DNA from: Baylisascaris procyonis
Taxonomy: Eukaryota; Nematoda; Chromadorea; Rhabditida; Ascarididae
DNA: 64,000 bases
Assembly: GCA_037389465.1 (NCBI GenBank)
Contig: JAZARR010000174.1
Location: 1,674,001 to 1,738,000, forward strand
Reading direction: 5' to 3'
The position numbers and the translations under genes were made by a program. This document shows positions 25,794 to 38,400 of the stretch, piece by piece (the stretch's first letter is position 1; every line of letters begins with the position of its first letter). Below the pieces are notes generated by a model. The model did no database searches. It was not told the DNA's origin and saw nothing but the letters and a program-made list of their open reading frames with translations.

Positions 25794-25868
25794 CACAGGT
25801 TTTCTGAACTTTCCATCGTCTTTAGATTTCCTGTCTGATCGAAGGGTAAATGAATGTTGTCAAAAAGA

Positions 25869-25940
25869 CTCCCCGGCCGGGAATCGAACCCGGGTCTCGC
25901 ACGTGACAGGCGCGGATACTCACCACTATACTACCGAGGA
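25869..25940 (-). tRNA. tRNA-Asp-GTC: tRNA-Asp(GTC), consensus copy with terminator
   Basis: Exact consensus; T5 stop at 25866-25862. Block 2 partner of 12201. Confidence 0.85.
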
Positions 25941-26015
25941 CACAGGTTTTCTGAACTTTCCATCGTCTTTAGATTTCTTGTTTGATCGAAGGGTAAATGA
26001 ATGTTGTCAAAAAGA

Positions 26016-26087
26016 CTCCCCGGCCGGGAATCGAACCCGGGTCTCGCACGTGACAGGCGCGGATACTCACCACTATACTACCGAGGA
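26016..26087 (-). tRNA. tRNA-Asp-GTC: tRNA-Asp(GTC), consensus copy with terminator
   Basis: Exact consensus; T5 stop at 26013-26009. Block 2 partner of 12348. Confidence 0.85.
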
Positions 26088-26598
26088 CACAGGTTTTCTG
26101 AACTTTCCATCGTCTTTAGATTTCTTGTCTGATCGAAGGGTAAATGAATGCTGTCAAAAAGACTCCCCTGCCGGGAGTCGAACCCGGGTCTCGCACGTGA
26201 CAGGCGCGGATACTCACCACTATACTACCGAGGACACAGGTTATCCGAACTTTCCATCGTCTTTAGATTTCTTGTCTGATCGAAGGGTAAATGAATGTTG
26301 TCAAAAATACTCCCCGCCCGGGAATCGAACCCGGGTCTCGCACGTGACAAGCTGGGATACTCACCGCCATACTACCGAGGACACAGGTTTTCTGAGCTTG
26401 CCATCAACCTTAGATTTCTTGTCTGATCGAAGCGTAAATCAATGTTCTCAAAAAGACCCCCGGCCGGGAGTCGAACCCGGGTCTCGCACGTGACAGGCGC
26501 GGATGCTCACCACTATACTAACGAGGACACAGGTTTTCTGAACTTTCCATCGTCTTTAGATTTCTTGTCTGATCGAAGGGTAAATGAATGTTGTAACA

Positions 26599-26670
26599 CT
26601 CCCCGGCCGGGAATCGAACCCGGGTCTCGCACGTGACAGGCGCGGATACTCACCACTATACTACCGAGGA
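26599..26670 (-). tRNA. tRNA-Asp-GTC: tRNA-Asp(GTC), consensus copy, no T-run terminator
   Basis: Exact consensus, gtaaca-type flank. Block 2 partner of 12931, in the terminatorless run 26,457-26,956. Confidence 0.8.
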
Positions 26671-26884
26671 CACAGGTTTTCTGAACTTTCCATCGTCTTT
26701 AGATTTCTTGTCTGATCGAAGGGTAAATGAATGTTGTAACACTCCCCGGCCGGGAATCGAACCCGGGTCTCGCACCTGACAGGCGCGGATACTCACCACT
26801 ATACTAACGAGGACACAGGTTTTCTGAACTTTCCATCGTCTTTAGATTTCTTGTCTGATCGAAGGGTAAATGAATGTTGTAACA

Positions 26885-26956
26885 CTCCCCGGCCGGGAAT
26901 CGAACCCGGGTCTCGCACGTGACAGGCGCGGATACTCACCACTATACTACCGAGGA
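26885..26956 (-). tRNA. tRNA-Asp-GTC: tRNA-Asp(GTC), consensus copy, no T-run terminator
   Basis: Exact consensus, gtaaca-type flank. Block 2 partner of 13217. Confidence 0.8.
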
Positions 26957-27611
26957 CACAGGTTTTCTGTACTTGCCATCAACTTTAGATTTCTCATCGC
27001 ATGAAAGGGTGAATGAATGTAGTCAAGAAAACTGTTCGGCCGGGAATTGAACCCGGGTCTCGCACGTGACAGGCGCGTATACTCACCACTATACTACTGA
27101 TGACACCGGTTTTCTGAACTTTCCAACGACTTTAGATTTCTTATCGCATCAAAGACTCAATGAATGTTGTAACACTCCCCGGAAGGGAATGGAACCCGCG
27201 TCTCGCACGTGACAGGCGCGGATACTCACCACTATACTACCGAGGACACGGGTTTTCTGTACTTGCCATCAACTTTAGATTTCTCATCGCATGAAAGGGT
27301 GAATGAATGTAGTCAAGAAAACTATTCGGCCGGGAATTGAACCCGGGTCTCGCACGTGACAGGCGCGTATACTCACCACTATACTACTGATGACACCGGT
27401 TTTCTGAACTTTCCAAAGACTTTAGATTTCTTATCGGATCAAAGACTCAATGAATGTTGTAACACTCCCCGGAAGGGAATGGAACCCGCGTCTCGCACGT
27501 GGCAAGCTGGGATACTCACCGCCATACTACCGAGGACACAGGTTTTCTGAGCTTGCCTTCAACTTTAGATTTCTTGTCTGATCGAAGGGTAAATGAATGT
27601 TGTCAAAAAGA

Positions 27612-27683
27612 CTCCCCGGCCGGGAATCGAACCCGGGTCTCGCACGTGACAGGCGCGGATACTCACCACTATACTACCGAGGA
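27612..27683 (-). tRNA. tRNA-Asp-GTC: tRNA-Asp(GTC), consensus copy with terminator
   Basis: Exact consensus; T5 stop at 27609-27605. Block 2 partner of 13944. Confidence 0.85.
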
Positions 27684-28338
27684 CACAGGTTTTCTGAACT
27701 TTTCATCGTCTTTAGATTTCTTGTCTGATCGAAGGGTAAATGAATGTTGTCAAAAAGACTCCCCGGCCGGGAATCGAACCCGGGTCTCGCACGTGACAGG
27801 CGCGTATACTCACCACTATACTACTGATGACACCGGTTTTCTGAACTTTCCAACGACTTTAGATTTCTTATCGCATCAAAGACTCAATGAATGTTGTAAC
27901 ACTCCCCGGAAGGGAATGGAACCCGCGTCTCGCACGTGACAGGCGCGGATACTCACCACTATACTACCGAGGACACAGGTTTTCTGTACTTGCCATCAAC
28001 TTTAGATTTCTCATCGCATGATAGGGTGAATGAATGTAGTCAAGAAAACTATTCGGCCGGGAATTGAACCCGGGTCTCGCACCTGACAGGCGCGTATACT
28101 CACCACTATACTACTGATGACACCGGTTTTCTGAACTTTCCAACGACTTTAGATTTCTTATCGGATCAAAGACTCAATGAATGTTGTAACACTCCCCGGA
28201 AGGGAATGGAACCCGCGTCTCGCACGTGGCAAGCTGGGATACTCACCGCCATACTACCGAGGACACAGGTTTTCTGAGCTTGCCTTCAACTTTAGATTTC
28301 TTGTCTGATCGAAGGGTAAATGAATGTTGTCAAAAAGA

Positions 28339-28410
28339 CTCCCCGGCCGGGAATCGAACCCGGGTCTCGCACGTGACAGGCGCGGATACTCACCACTATA
28401 CTACCGAGGA
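28339..28410 (-). tRNA. tRNA-Asp-GTC: tRNA-Asp(GTC), consensus copy with terminator
   Basis: Exact consensus; T5 stop at 28336-28332. Block 2 partner of 14671. Confidence 0.85.
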
Positions 28411-28485
28411 CACAGGTTTTCTGAACTTTTCATCGTCTTTAGATTTCTTGTCTGATCGAAGGTTCAATGAATGTTGTCAAAAAGA

Positions 28486-28557
28486 CTCCCCGGCCGGGAA
28501 TCGAACCCGGGTCTCGCACGTGACAGGCGCGGATACTCACCACTATACTACCGAGGA
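28486..28557 (-). tRNA. tRNA-Asp-GTC: tRNA-Asp(GTC), consensus copy with terminator
   Basis: Exact consensus; T5 stop at 28483-28479. Block 2 partner of 14818. Confidence 0.85.
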
Positions 28558-31500
28558 CACAGGTTTTCTGTACTTGCCATCAACTTTAGATTTCTCATCG
28601 CATGAAAGGGTGAATGAATGTAGTCAAGAATACTATTCGGCCGGGAATTGAACCCGGGTCTCGCACGTGACAGGCGCGTATACTCACCACTATACTACTG
28701 ATGACACCGGTTTTCTGAACTTTCCATCGTCTTTAGATTTCTTGTCTGATCGAAGGGTAAATGAATGTTGTCAAAAAGACTCCCCGGCCGGGAATCGAAC
28801 CCGGGTCTCGCACGTGACAGGCGCGGATACTCACCACTAGGCTACCGAGGACACAGGTTTTGTGAACTTTCCATCGTCTTTAGATTTCTTGTCTGATCGA
28901 AGGGGAAACGAATGTTGTCAAAAAGACTCCCCGGCCGGGAATCGAACCCGGGTCTCGCACGTGACAGGCGCGGACACTCACCACTATACTACCGAGGACA
29001 CAGGTTTTGTGAACTTGCCATCAACTTTAGATTTCTCATCGGATGAAAGGGTGAATGAATGTAGTCAAGAAAACTATTCGGCCGGGAATTGAACCCGGTT
29101 CTCGCACGCGACAGGCGCGGATACTCACCACTATACTAGTGAGGATATAGGTTTTCAGAACTTTCCAACGACTTTAGATTTCTTATCGGATCAAAGACTG
29201 AATGAATGTTGTAAGAACACTCCCCGGACGGGAATGGAACCCGGGTCTCGCACGTGACAGACGCGGATACTCACCACTATACTACCGAGGACACAGGTTT
29301 TCTGAACTTTCCATCGTCTTTAGATTTCTTGTCGGACCAAAGACTCAATGAATGTTGTAACACTCCCCGGAAGGGAATGGAACCCGCGTCTCGCACGTGA
29401 CAAGCTGGGATACTCACCGCCATACTACCGAGGACACAGGTTTTCTGAGCTTGCCATCAACTTTAGATTTCTCATCGCATGAAAGGGTGAATGAATGTAG
29501 TCAAGAAAACTATTCGGCCGGGAATTGAACCCGGGTCTCGCACGTGACAGGCGCGTATACTCACCACTATACTACCGAGGACACAGGTTTTCTGAACTTT
29601 CCATCGTCTTTAGATTTCTTGTCTGATCGAAGGGTAAATGAATGTTGTGACACTCCCCGGCGGGGAATCGAACCCGGGTCTCGCACGTGACAGGCGCGGA
29701 TACTCACCGCAATACTACCGAGGACACAGGTTTTCTGAACTTTCCATAGAGTTTAGATTTCTTTTCTGATCGAAGGGTAAATCAATGTTGTCAAAAAGAC
29801 TCCCCGGCCGGGAATGGAACCCGCGTCTCGCACGTGACAGGCTGGGACACTCACCGCCATACTACCGAGGACACAGGTTTTCTGAACTTTCCATCGACTT
29901 TAGATTTCTTGTCTGATCGAAGGGTAAATGAATGTTGTCAAAAAGACTCCCCGGCCGGGAATCGAACCCAGGTCTCGCACGTGACACTCCGGATACTCAC
30001 AACTATACTACCGAGGACACAGGTTTTCTGAACTTGCCATCAACTTTAGATTTTCATCGCATGAAAGGGTGAATGAATGTTGTCAAGAAAACTGTTCGGC
30101 CGATAATTGAACCCGGTTCTCGCGCGCGACAGGCGCGGATAGTCACCGCAATACTACCGAGGACACAGGTTTTCTGAGCATGCCATCAACTTTAGATTTC
30201 TTGTCTCATCGAAGGGTAAATGAATGTTGTCAAAAAGACTCCCCGGCCGGGAATCGAACCCGGTTCTCGCACATGACAGGCGCGGATACTCACCACTATC
30301 CTGCTGAGGACACAGGTTTTCTGAACTTTCCAACGACTTTAGATTTCTTGTCGGACCAAAGACTCAATGAATGTTGTAACACTCCCCGGAAGCGAATGGA
30401 ACCCGCGTCTCGCACGTGACAGGCGCGGATACTCACCACTATACTACCGAGGACACAGGTTTTCTGAAATTTCCATCGTCTTTAGATTTCTTGTCTGATC
30501 GAAGAGTAAATGAATGTTGTCAAAAAGACTCCCCGGCCGGGAATCGAACCCGGGTTTCGCACGTGACAGGCGCGGATACTCACCACTATACTACCGAGGA
30601 AACAGGTTTTCTGTACTTGCCATCAACTTTAGATTTCTCATCGCATGAAAGGGTGAATGAATGTAGTCAAGAAAACTGTTCGGCCGGGAATTGAACCCGG
30701 GTCTCGCACGTGACAGGCGCGTATACTCACCACTATACTACTGATGACACCGGTTTTCTGAACTTTCCAACGACTTTAGATTTCTTATCGCATCAAAGAC
30801 TCAATGAATGTTGTAACACTCCCCGGAAGGGAATGGAACCCGCGTCTCGCACGTGACAGGCGCGGATACTCACCACTATACTACCGAGGACACAGGTTTT
30901 CTGTACTTGCCATCAACTTTAGATTTCTCATCGCATGAAAGGGTGAATGAATGTAGTCAAGAAAACTATTCGGCCAGGAATTGAACCCGGGTCTCGCACG
31001 TGACAGGCGCGTATACTCACCACTATACTACTGATGACACCGGTTTTCTGAACTTTCCAAAGACTTTAGATTTCTTATCGGATCAAAGACTCAATGAATG
31101 TTGTAACACTCCCCGGAAGGGAATGGAACCCGCGTCTCGCACGTGGCAAGCTGGGATACTCACCGCCATACTACCGAGGACACAGGTTTTCTGAGCTTGC
31201 CTTCAACTTTAGATTTCTTGTCTGATCGAAGGGTAAATGAATGTTGTCAAAAAGACTCCCCGGCCGGGAATCGAACCCGGGTCTCGCACGTGACAGGCGT
31301 GGATACTCACCACTATACTACCGAGGACACAGGTTTTCTGAACTTTTCATCGTCTTTAGATTTCTTGTCTGATCGAAGGGTAAATGAATGTTGTCAAAAA
31401 GACTCCCCGGCCGGGAATCGAACCCGGGTCTCGCACGTGACAGGCGCGTATACTCACCACTATACTACTGATGACACCGGTTTTCTGAACTTTCCAACGA

Positions 31501-31982
31501 CTTTAGATTTCTTATCGCATCAAAGACTCAATGAATGTTGTAACACTCCCCGGAAGGGAATGGAACCCGCGTCTCGCACGTGACAGGCGCGGATACTCAC
31601 CACTATACTACCGAGGACACAGGTTTTCTGTACTTGCCATCAACTTTAGATTTCTCATCGCATGATAGGGTGAATGAATGTAGTCAAGAAAACTATTCGG
31701 CCGGGAATTGAACCCGGGTCTCGCACGTGACAGGCGCGTATACTCACCACTATACTACTGATGACACCGGTTTTCTGAACTTTCCAACGACTTTAGATTT
31801 CTTATCGGATCAAAGACTCAATGAATGTTGTAACACTCCCCGGAAGGGAATGGAACCCGCGTCTCGCACGTGGCAAGCTGGGATACTCACCGCCATACTA
31901 CCGAGGACACAGGTTTTCTGAGCTTGCCTTCAACTTTAGATTTCTTGTCTGATCGAAGGGTAAATGAATGTTGTCAAAAAGA

Positions 31983-32054
31983 CTCCCCGGCCGGGAATCG
32001 AACCCGGGTCTCGCACGTGACAGGCGCGGATACTCACCACTATACTACCGAGGA
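31983..32054 (-). tRNA. tRNA-Asp-GTC: tRNA-Asp(GTC), consensus copy with terminator
   Basis: Exact consensus; T5 stop at 31980-31976. Block 2 partner of 18315. Confidence 0.85.
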
Positions 32055-32129
32055 CACAGGTTTTCTGAACTTTTCATCGTCTTTAGATTTCTTGTCTGAT
32101 CGAAGGTTCAATGAATGTTGTCAAAAAGA

Positions 32130-32201
32130 CTCCCCGGCCGGGAATCGAACCCGGGTCTCGCACGTGACAGGCGCGGATACTCACCACTATACTACCGAGG
32201 A
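32130..32201 (-). tRNA. tRNA-Asp-GTC: tRNA-Asp(GTC), consensus copy with terminator
   Basis: Exact consensus; T5 stop at 32127-32123. Block 2 partner of 18462. Confidence 0.85.
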
Positions 32202-33182
32202 CACAGGTTTTCTGTACTTGCCATCAACTTTAGATTTCTCATCGCATGAAAGGGTGAATGAATGTAGTCAAGAATACTATTCGGCCGGGAATTGAACCCG
32301 GGTCTCGCACGTGACAGGCGCGTATACTCACCATTATACTACTGATGACACCGGTTTTCTGAACTTTCCATCGTCTTTAGATTTCTTGTCTGATCGAAGG
32401 GTAAATGAATGTTGTCAAAAAGACTCCCCGGCCGGGAATCGAACCCGGGTCTCGCACGTGACAGGCGCGGATACTCACCACTAGGCTACCGAGGACACAG
32501 GTTTTCTGAACTTTCCATCGTCTTTAGATTTCTTGTCTGATCGAAGGGGAAACGAATGTTGTCAAAAAGACTCCCCGGCCGGGAATCGAACCCGGGTCTC
32601 GCACGTGACAGGCGCGGACACTCACCACTATACTACCGAGGACACAGGTTTTGTGAACTTGCCATGAACTTTAGATTTCTCATCGGATGAAAGGGTGAAT
32701 GAATGTAGTCAAGAAAACTATTCGGCCGGGAATTGAACCCGGTTCTCGCACGCGACAGGCGCGGATACTCACCACTATACTAGTGAGGACATAGGTTTTC
32801 AGAACTTTCCAACGACTTTAGATTTCTTATCGGATCAAAGACTGAATGAATGTTGTAAGAACACTCCCCGGACGGGAATGGAACCCGGGTCTCGCACGTG
32901 ACAGACGCGGATACTCACCACTATACTACCGAGGACACAGGTTTTCTGAACTTTCCATCGTCTTTAGATTTCTTGTCGGACCAAAGACTCAATGAATGTT
33001 GTAACACTCCCGGAAGGGAATGGAACCCGCGTCTCGCACGTGACAAGCGCGGATACTCACCACTATACTACTGATGACACCGGTTTTCTGAACTTTCCAA
33101 CGACTTTAGATTTCTTATCGGATCAAAGACTCAATGAATGTTGTAACACTCCCCGGAAGTAAATGGAACCCGCGTCTCGCAC

Positions 33183-34210
33183 GTGACAAGCTGGGATACT
33201 CACCGCCATACTACCGAGGACACAGGTTTTCTGAGCTTGCCATCAACTTTAGATTTCTTGTCTGATCGAAGGGTAAATGAATGTTGTCAAAAAGACTCCC
33301 CGGCCGGGAATCGAACCCGGGTCTCGCACGTGACAGGCGCGGATATTCACCACTATACTACCGAGGACACAGGTTTTCTGAACTTTCCATCGTCTTTAGA
33401 TTTCCTGTCTGATCGAAGGGTAAATGAATGTTTTCAAAAAGACTCCCCGGCCGGGAATCGAACCCGGGTCTCGCACGTGACAGGCGCGGATACTCACCAC
33501 TATACTGCCGAGGACACAGGTTTTCTGAACTTTCCATCGTCTTTAGATTTCTTGTTTGATCGAAGGGTAAATGAATGTTGTCAAAAAGGCTCCCCGGCCG
33601 GGAATCGAACCCGGGTCTCGCACGTGACAGGCGCGGATACTCACCACTATACTACCGAGGACACAGGTTTTCTGAACTTTCCATCGTCTTTAGATTTCTT
33701 GTCTGATCGAAGGGTAAATGAATGCTGTCAAAAAGACTCCCCTGCCGGGAGTCGAACCCGGGTCTCGCACGTGACAGGCGCGGATACTCACCACTATACT
33801 ACCGAGGACACAGGTTATTCGAACTTTCCATCGTCTTTAGATTTCTTGTCTGATCGAAGGGTAAATGAATGTTGTCAAAAATACTCCCCGCCCGGGAATC
33901 GAACCCGGGTCTCGCACGTGACAAGCTGGGATACTCACCCCCATACTACCGAGGACACAGGTTTTCTGAGCTTGCCATCAACTTTAGATTTCTTGTCTGA
34001 TCGAAGCGTAAATCAATGTTCTCAAAAAGACCCCCGGCCGGGAGTCGAACCCGGGTCTCGCACGTGACAGGCGCGGATGCTCACCACTATACTAACGAGG
34101 ACACAGCTTTTCTGAACTTTCCATCGTCTTTAGATTTCTTGTCTGATCGAAGGGTAAATGAATGTTGTAACACTCCCCGGCCGGGAATCGAACCCGGGTC
34201 TCGCACGTGA
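33183..34210. repeat. Partial third copy of part of the higher-order block
   Basis: This segment corresponds to 11,941-12,968 of copy 1 and 25,609-26,636 of copy 2, with the same run of seven monomers ending in the ctcaaaaagaccccc junction. It has more private changes than copies 1 and 2 have between themselves (for example ggatattcacc, ttttcaaaaag and actgccgagga), so it is an older or less homogenised copy. Parts of 34.9-38.3 kb also reuse monomer runs from about 14.5-16.9 kb in a shuffled order. Confidence 0.75.
33590..33661 (-). tRNA. tRNA-Asp-GTC: tRNA-Asp(GTC), consensus copy with terminator
   Basis: Exact consensus; T5 stop at 33587-33583, with a G for A between stop and tRNA. Third-copy partner of 12348 and 26016. 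Its two right-hand neighbours have each picked up a change. Confidence 0.85.
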
Positions 34211-34244
34211 CAGGCGCGGATACTCACCACTATACTACCGAGGA
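34173..34244 (-). tRNA. tRNA-Asp-GTC: tRNA-Asp(GTC), consensus copy, no T-run terminator
   Basis: Exact consensus, gtaaca-type flank. It is followed on the right by a monomer run not found in that order in blocks 1 and 2. Confidence 0.8.
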
Positions 34245-34319
34245 CACAGGTTTTCTGAAATTTCCATCGTCTTTAGATTTCTTGTCTGATCGAAGAGTAA
34301 ATGAATGTTGTCAAAAAGA

Positions 34320-34391
34320 CTCCCCGGCCGGGAATCGAACCCGGGTCTCGCACGTGACAGGCGCGGATACTCACCACTATACTACCGAGGA
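34320..34391 (-). tRNA. tRNA-Asp-GTC: tRNA-Asp(GTC), consensus copy with terminator
   Basis: Exact consensus; T5 stop at 34317-34313. The related copy at 16861 has one substitution (gggtttcgc). Confidence 0.85.
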
Positions 34392-35193
34392 CACAGGTTT
34401 TGTGTACTTGCCATCAACTTTAGATTTCTCATCGCATGAAAGGGTGAATGAATGTAGTCAAGAAAACTGTTCGGCCGGGAATCGAACCCGGGTCTCGCAC
34501 GTGACAGGCGCGGATACTCACCACTATACTACCGAGGACACAGGTTTTCTGTACTTGCCATCAACTTTAGATTTCTCATCGCATGAAAGGGTGAATGAAT
34601 GTAGTCAAGAAAACTGTTCGGCCGGGAATCGAACCCTGGTCTCGCACGTGACAGGCGCGTATACTCACCACTATACTACTGATGACACCGGTTTTCTGAA
34701 CTTTCCAACGACTTTAGATTTCTTATCGCATCAAAGACTCAATGAATGTTGTAACACTCCCCGGAAGGGAATGGAACCCGCGTCTCGCACGTGACAGGCG
34801 CGGATACTCACCACTATACTACCGAGGACACAGGTTTTCTGTACTTGCCATCAACTTTAGATTTCTCATCGCATGAAAGGGTGAATGAATGTAGTCAAGA
34901 AAACTATTCGGCCGGGAATTGAACCCGGGTCTCGCACGTGACAGGCGCGTATACTCACCACTATACTACTGATGACACCGGTTTTCTGAACTTTCCAACG
35001 ACTTTAGATTTCTTATCGGATCAAAGACTCAATGAATGTTGTAACACTCCCCGGAAGGGAATGGAACCCGCGTCTCGCACGTGGCAAGCTGGGATACTCA
35101 CCGCCATACTACCGAGGACACAGGTTTTCTGAGCTTGCCTTCAACTTTAGATTTCTTGTCTGATCGAAGGGTAAATGAATGTTGTCAAAAAGA

Positions 35194-35265
35194 CTCCCCG
35201 GCCGGGAATCGAACCCGGGTCTCGCACGTGACAGGCGCGGATACTCACCACTATACTACCGAGGA
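35194..35265 (-). tRNA. tRNA-Asp-GTC: tRNA-Asp(GTC), consensus copy with terminator
   Basis: Exact consensus; T5 stop at 35191-35187. Same local context as 14671 and 18315. Confidence 0.85.
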
Positions 35266-35340
35266 CACAGGTTTTCTGAACTTTTCATCGTCTTTAGATT
35301 TCTTGTCTGATCGAAGGTTCAATGAATGTTGTCAAAAAGA

Positions 35341-35412
35341 CTCCCCGGCCGGGAATCGAACCCGGGTCTCGCACGTGACAGGCGCGGATACTCACCACTA
35401 TACTACCGAGGA
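35341..35412 (-). tRNA. tRNA-Asp-GTC: tRNA-Asp(GTC), consensus copy with terminator
   Basis: Exact consensus; T5 stop at 35338-35334. The rightmost perfect copy that I found; all copies further right carry changes. Confidence 0.85.
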
Positions 35413-38400
35413 CACAGGTTTTCTGTACTTGCCATCAACTTTAGATTTCTCATCGCATGAAAGGGTGAATGAATGTAGTCAAGAATACTATTCGGCCGGG
35501 AATTGAACCCGGGTCTCGCACGTGACAGGCGCGTATACTCACCACTATACTACTGATGACACCGGTTTTCTGAACTTTCCATCGTCTTTAGATTTCTTGT
35601 CTGATCGAAGGGTAAATGAATGTTGTCAAAAAGACTCCCCGGCCGGGAATCGAACCCGGGTCTCGCACGTGACAGGCGCGGATACTCACCACTGGGCTAC
35701 CGAGGACACAGGTTTTCTGAACTTTCCATCGTCTTTAGATTTCTTGTCTGATCGAAGGGGAAACGAATGTTGTCAAAAAGACTCCCCGGCCGGGAATCGA
35801 ACCCGGGTCTCGCACGTGACAGGCGCGGACACTCACCACTATACTAGTGAGGACATAGGTTTTCAGAACTTTCCAACGACTTTAGATTTCTTATCGGATC
35901 AAAGACTGAATGAATGTTGTAAGAACACTCCCCGGACGGGAATGGAACCCGGGTCTCGCACGTGACAGACGCGGATACTCACCACTATACTACCGAGGAC
36001 ACAGGTTTTCTGAACTTTCCATCGTCTTTAGATTTCTTGTCGGACCAAAGACTCAATGAATGTTGTAACACTCCCCGGAAGGGAATGGAACCCGCGTCTC
36101 GCACGTGACAAGCTGGGATACTCACCGCCATACTACCGAGGACACAGGTTTTCTGAGCTTGCCATCAACTTTAGATTTCTCATCGCATGAAAGGGTGAAT
36201 GAATGTAGTCAAGAAAACTATTCGGCCGGGAATTGAACCCGGGTCTCGCACGTGACAGGCGCGTATACTCACCACTATACTACCGAGGACACAGGTTTTC
36301 TGAACTTTCCATAGAGTTTAGATTTCTTTTCTGATCGAAGGGTAAATGAATGTTGTCAAAAAGACTCCCCGGCCGGGAATGGAACCCGCGTCTCGCACGT
36401 GACAGGCTGGGATACTCACCGCCATACTACCGAGGACACAGGTTTTCTGAACTTTCCATCGACTTTAGATTTCTTGTCTGATCGAAGGGTAAATGAATGT
36501 TGTCAAAAAGACTCCCCGGCCGGGAATCGAACCCGGGTCTCGCACGTGACACTCCGGATACTCACAACTATACTACCGAGGACACAGGTTTTCTGAACTT
36601 GCCATCAACTTTAGATTTTCATCGCATGAAAGGGTGAATGAATGTAGTCAAGAATACTATTCGGCCGGGAATTGAACCCGGGTCTCGCACGTGACAGGCG
36701 CGTATACTCACCACTATACTACTGATGACACCGGTTTTCTGAACTTTCCATCGTCTTAGATTTCTTGTCTGATCGAAGGGTAAATGAATGTTGTCAAAAA
36801 GACTCCCCGGCCGGGAATCGAACCCGGGTCTCGCACGTGACAGGCGCGGATACTCACCACTAGGCTACCGAGGACACAGGTTTTCTGAACTTTCCATCGT
36901 CTTTAGATTTCTTGTCTGATCGAAGGGGAAACGAATGTTGTCAAAAAGACTCCCCGGCCGGGAATCGAACCCGGGTCTCGCACGTGACAGGCGCGGACAC
37001 TCACCACTATACTACCGAGGACACAGGTTTTGTGAACTTGCCATCAACTTTAGATTTCTCATCGGATGAAAGGGTGAATGAATGTAGTCAAGAAAACTAT
37101 TCGGCCGGGAATTGAACCCGGTTCTCGCACGCGACAGGCGCGGATACTCACCACTATACTAGTGAGGACATAGGTTTCAGAACTTTCCAACGACTTTAGA
37201 TTTCTTATCGGATCAAAGACTGAATGAATGTTGTAAGAACACTCCCCGGACGGGAATGGAACCCGGGTCTCGCACGTGACAGACGCGGATACTCACCACT
37301 ATACTACCGAGGACACAGGTTTTCTGAACTTTCCATCGCCTTTAGATTTCTTGTCGGACCAAAGACTCAATGAATGTTGTAACACTCCCCGGAAGGGAAT
37401 GGAACCCGCGTCTCGCACGTGACAAGCTGGGATACTCACCGCCATACTACCGAGGACACAGGTTTTCTGAGCTTGCCATCAACTTTAGATTTCTCATCGC
37501 ATGAAAGGGTGAATGAATGTAGTCAAGAAAACTATTCGGCCGGGAATTGAACCCGGGTCTCGCACGTGACAGGCGCGTATACTCACCACTATACTACCGA
37601 GGACACAGGTTTTCTGAACTTTCCATCGTCTTTAGATTTCTTGTCTGATCGAAGGGTAAATGAATGTTGTCAAAAAGACTCCCCGGCCGGGAATGGAACC
37701 CGCGTCTCGCACGTGACAGGCTGGGATACTCACCGCCATACTACCGAGGACACAGGTTTTCTGAACTTTCCATCGACTTTAGATTTCTTGTCTGATCGAA
37801 GGGTAAATGAATGTTGTCAAAAAGACTCCCCGGCCGGGAATCGAACCCGGGTCTCGCACGTGACACTCCGGATACTCACAACTATACTACCGAGGACACA
37901 GGTTTTCTGAACTTGCCATCAACTTTAGATTTTCATCGCATGAAAGGGTGAATGAATGTTGTCAAGAAAACTGTTCGGCCGATAATTGAACCCGGTTCTC
38001 GCGCGCGACAGGCGCGGATAGTCACCGCAATACTACCGAGGACACAGGTTTTCTGAGCATGCCATCAACTTTAGATTTCTTGTCTCATCGAAGGGTAAAT
38101 GAATGTTGTCAAAAAGACTCCCCGGCCGGGAATCGAACCCGGTTCTCGCACATGACAGGCGCGGATACTCACCACTATCCTGCTGAGGACACAGGTTTTC
38201 TGAACTTTCCAACGACTTTAGATTTCTTGTCGGACCAAAGACTCAATGAATGTTGTAACACTCCCCGGAAGGGAATGGAACCCGCGTCTCGCACGTGACA
38301 GGCGCGGATACTCACCACTATACTACCGAGGACACAGGTTTTCTGAAATTTCCATCGTCTTTAGATTTCTTGTCTGATCGAAGAGTAAATGAATGTTGTC

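Larger units (their letters stand above)
19243..32910. repeat. Higher-order repeat block, copy 2 (13,668 bp)
   Basis: It follows copy 1 directly and is nearly identical to it over long stretches. The differences I noticed are concentrated at about 23.7-25.2 kb: tcttgcac against tctcgcac at 23,717, ggattt against agattt near 23,936, gtcccgcac against gtctcgcac near 24,150, and ccgggggtcgc against ccgggtctcgc near 24,587. Beyond the right edge the order of monomers departs from copy 1. Confidence 0.9.
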
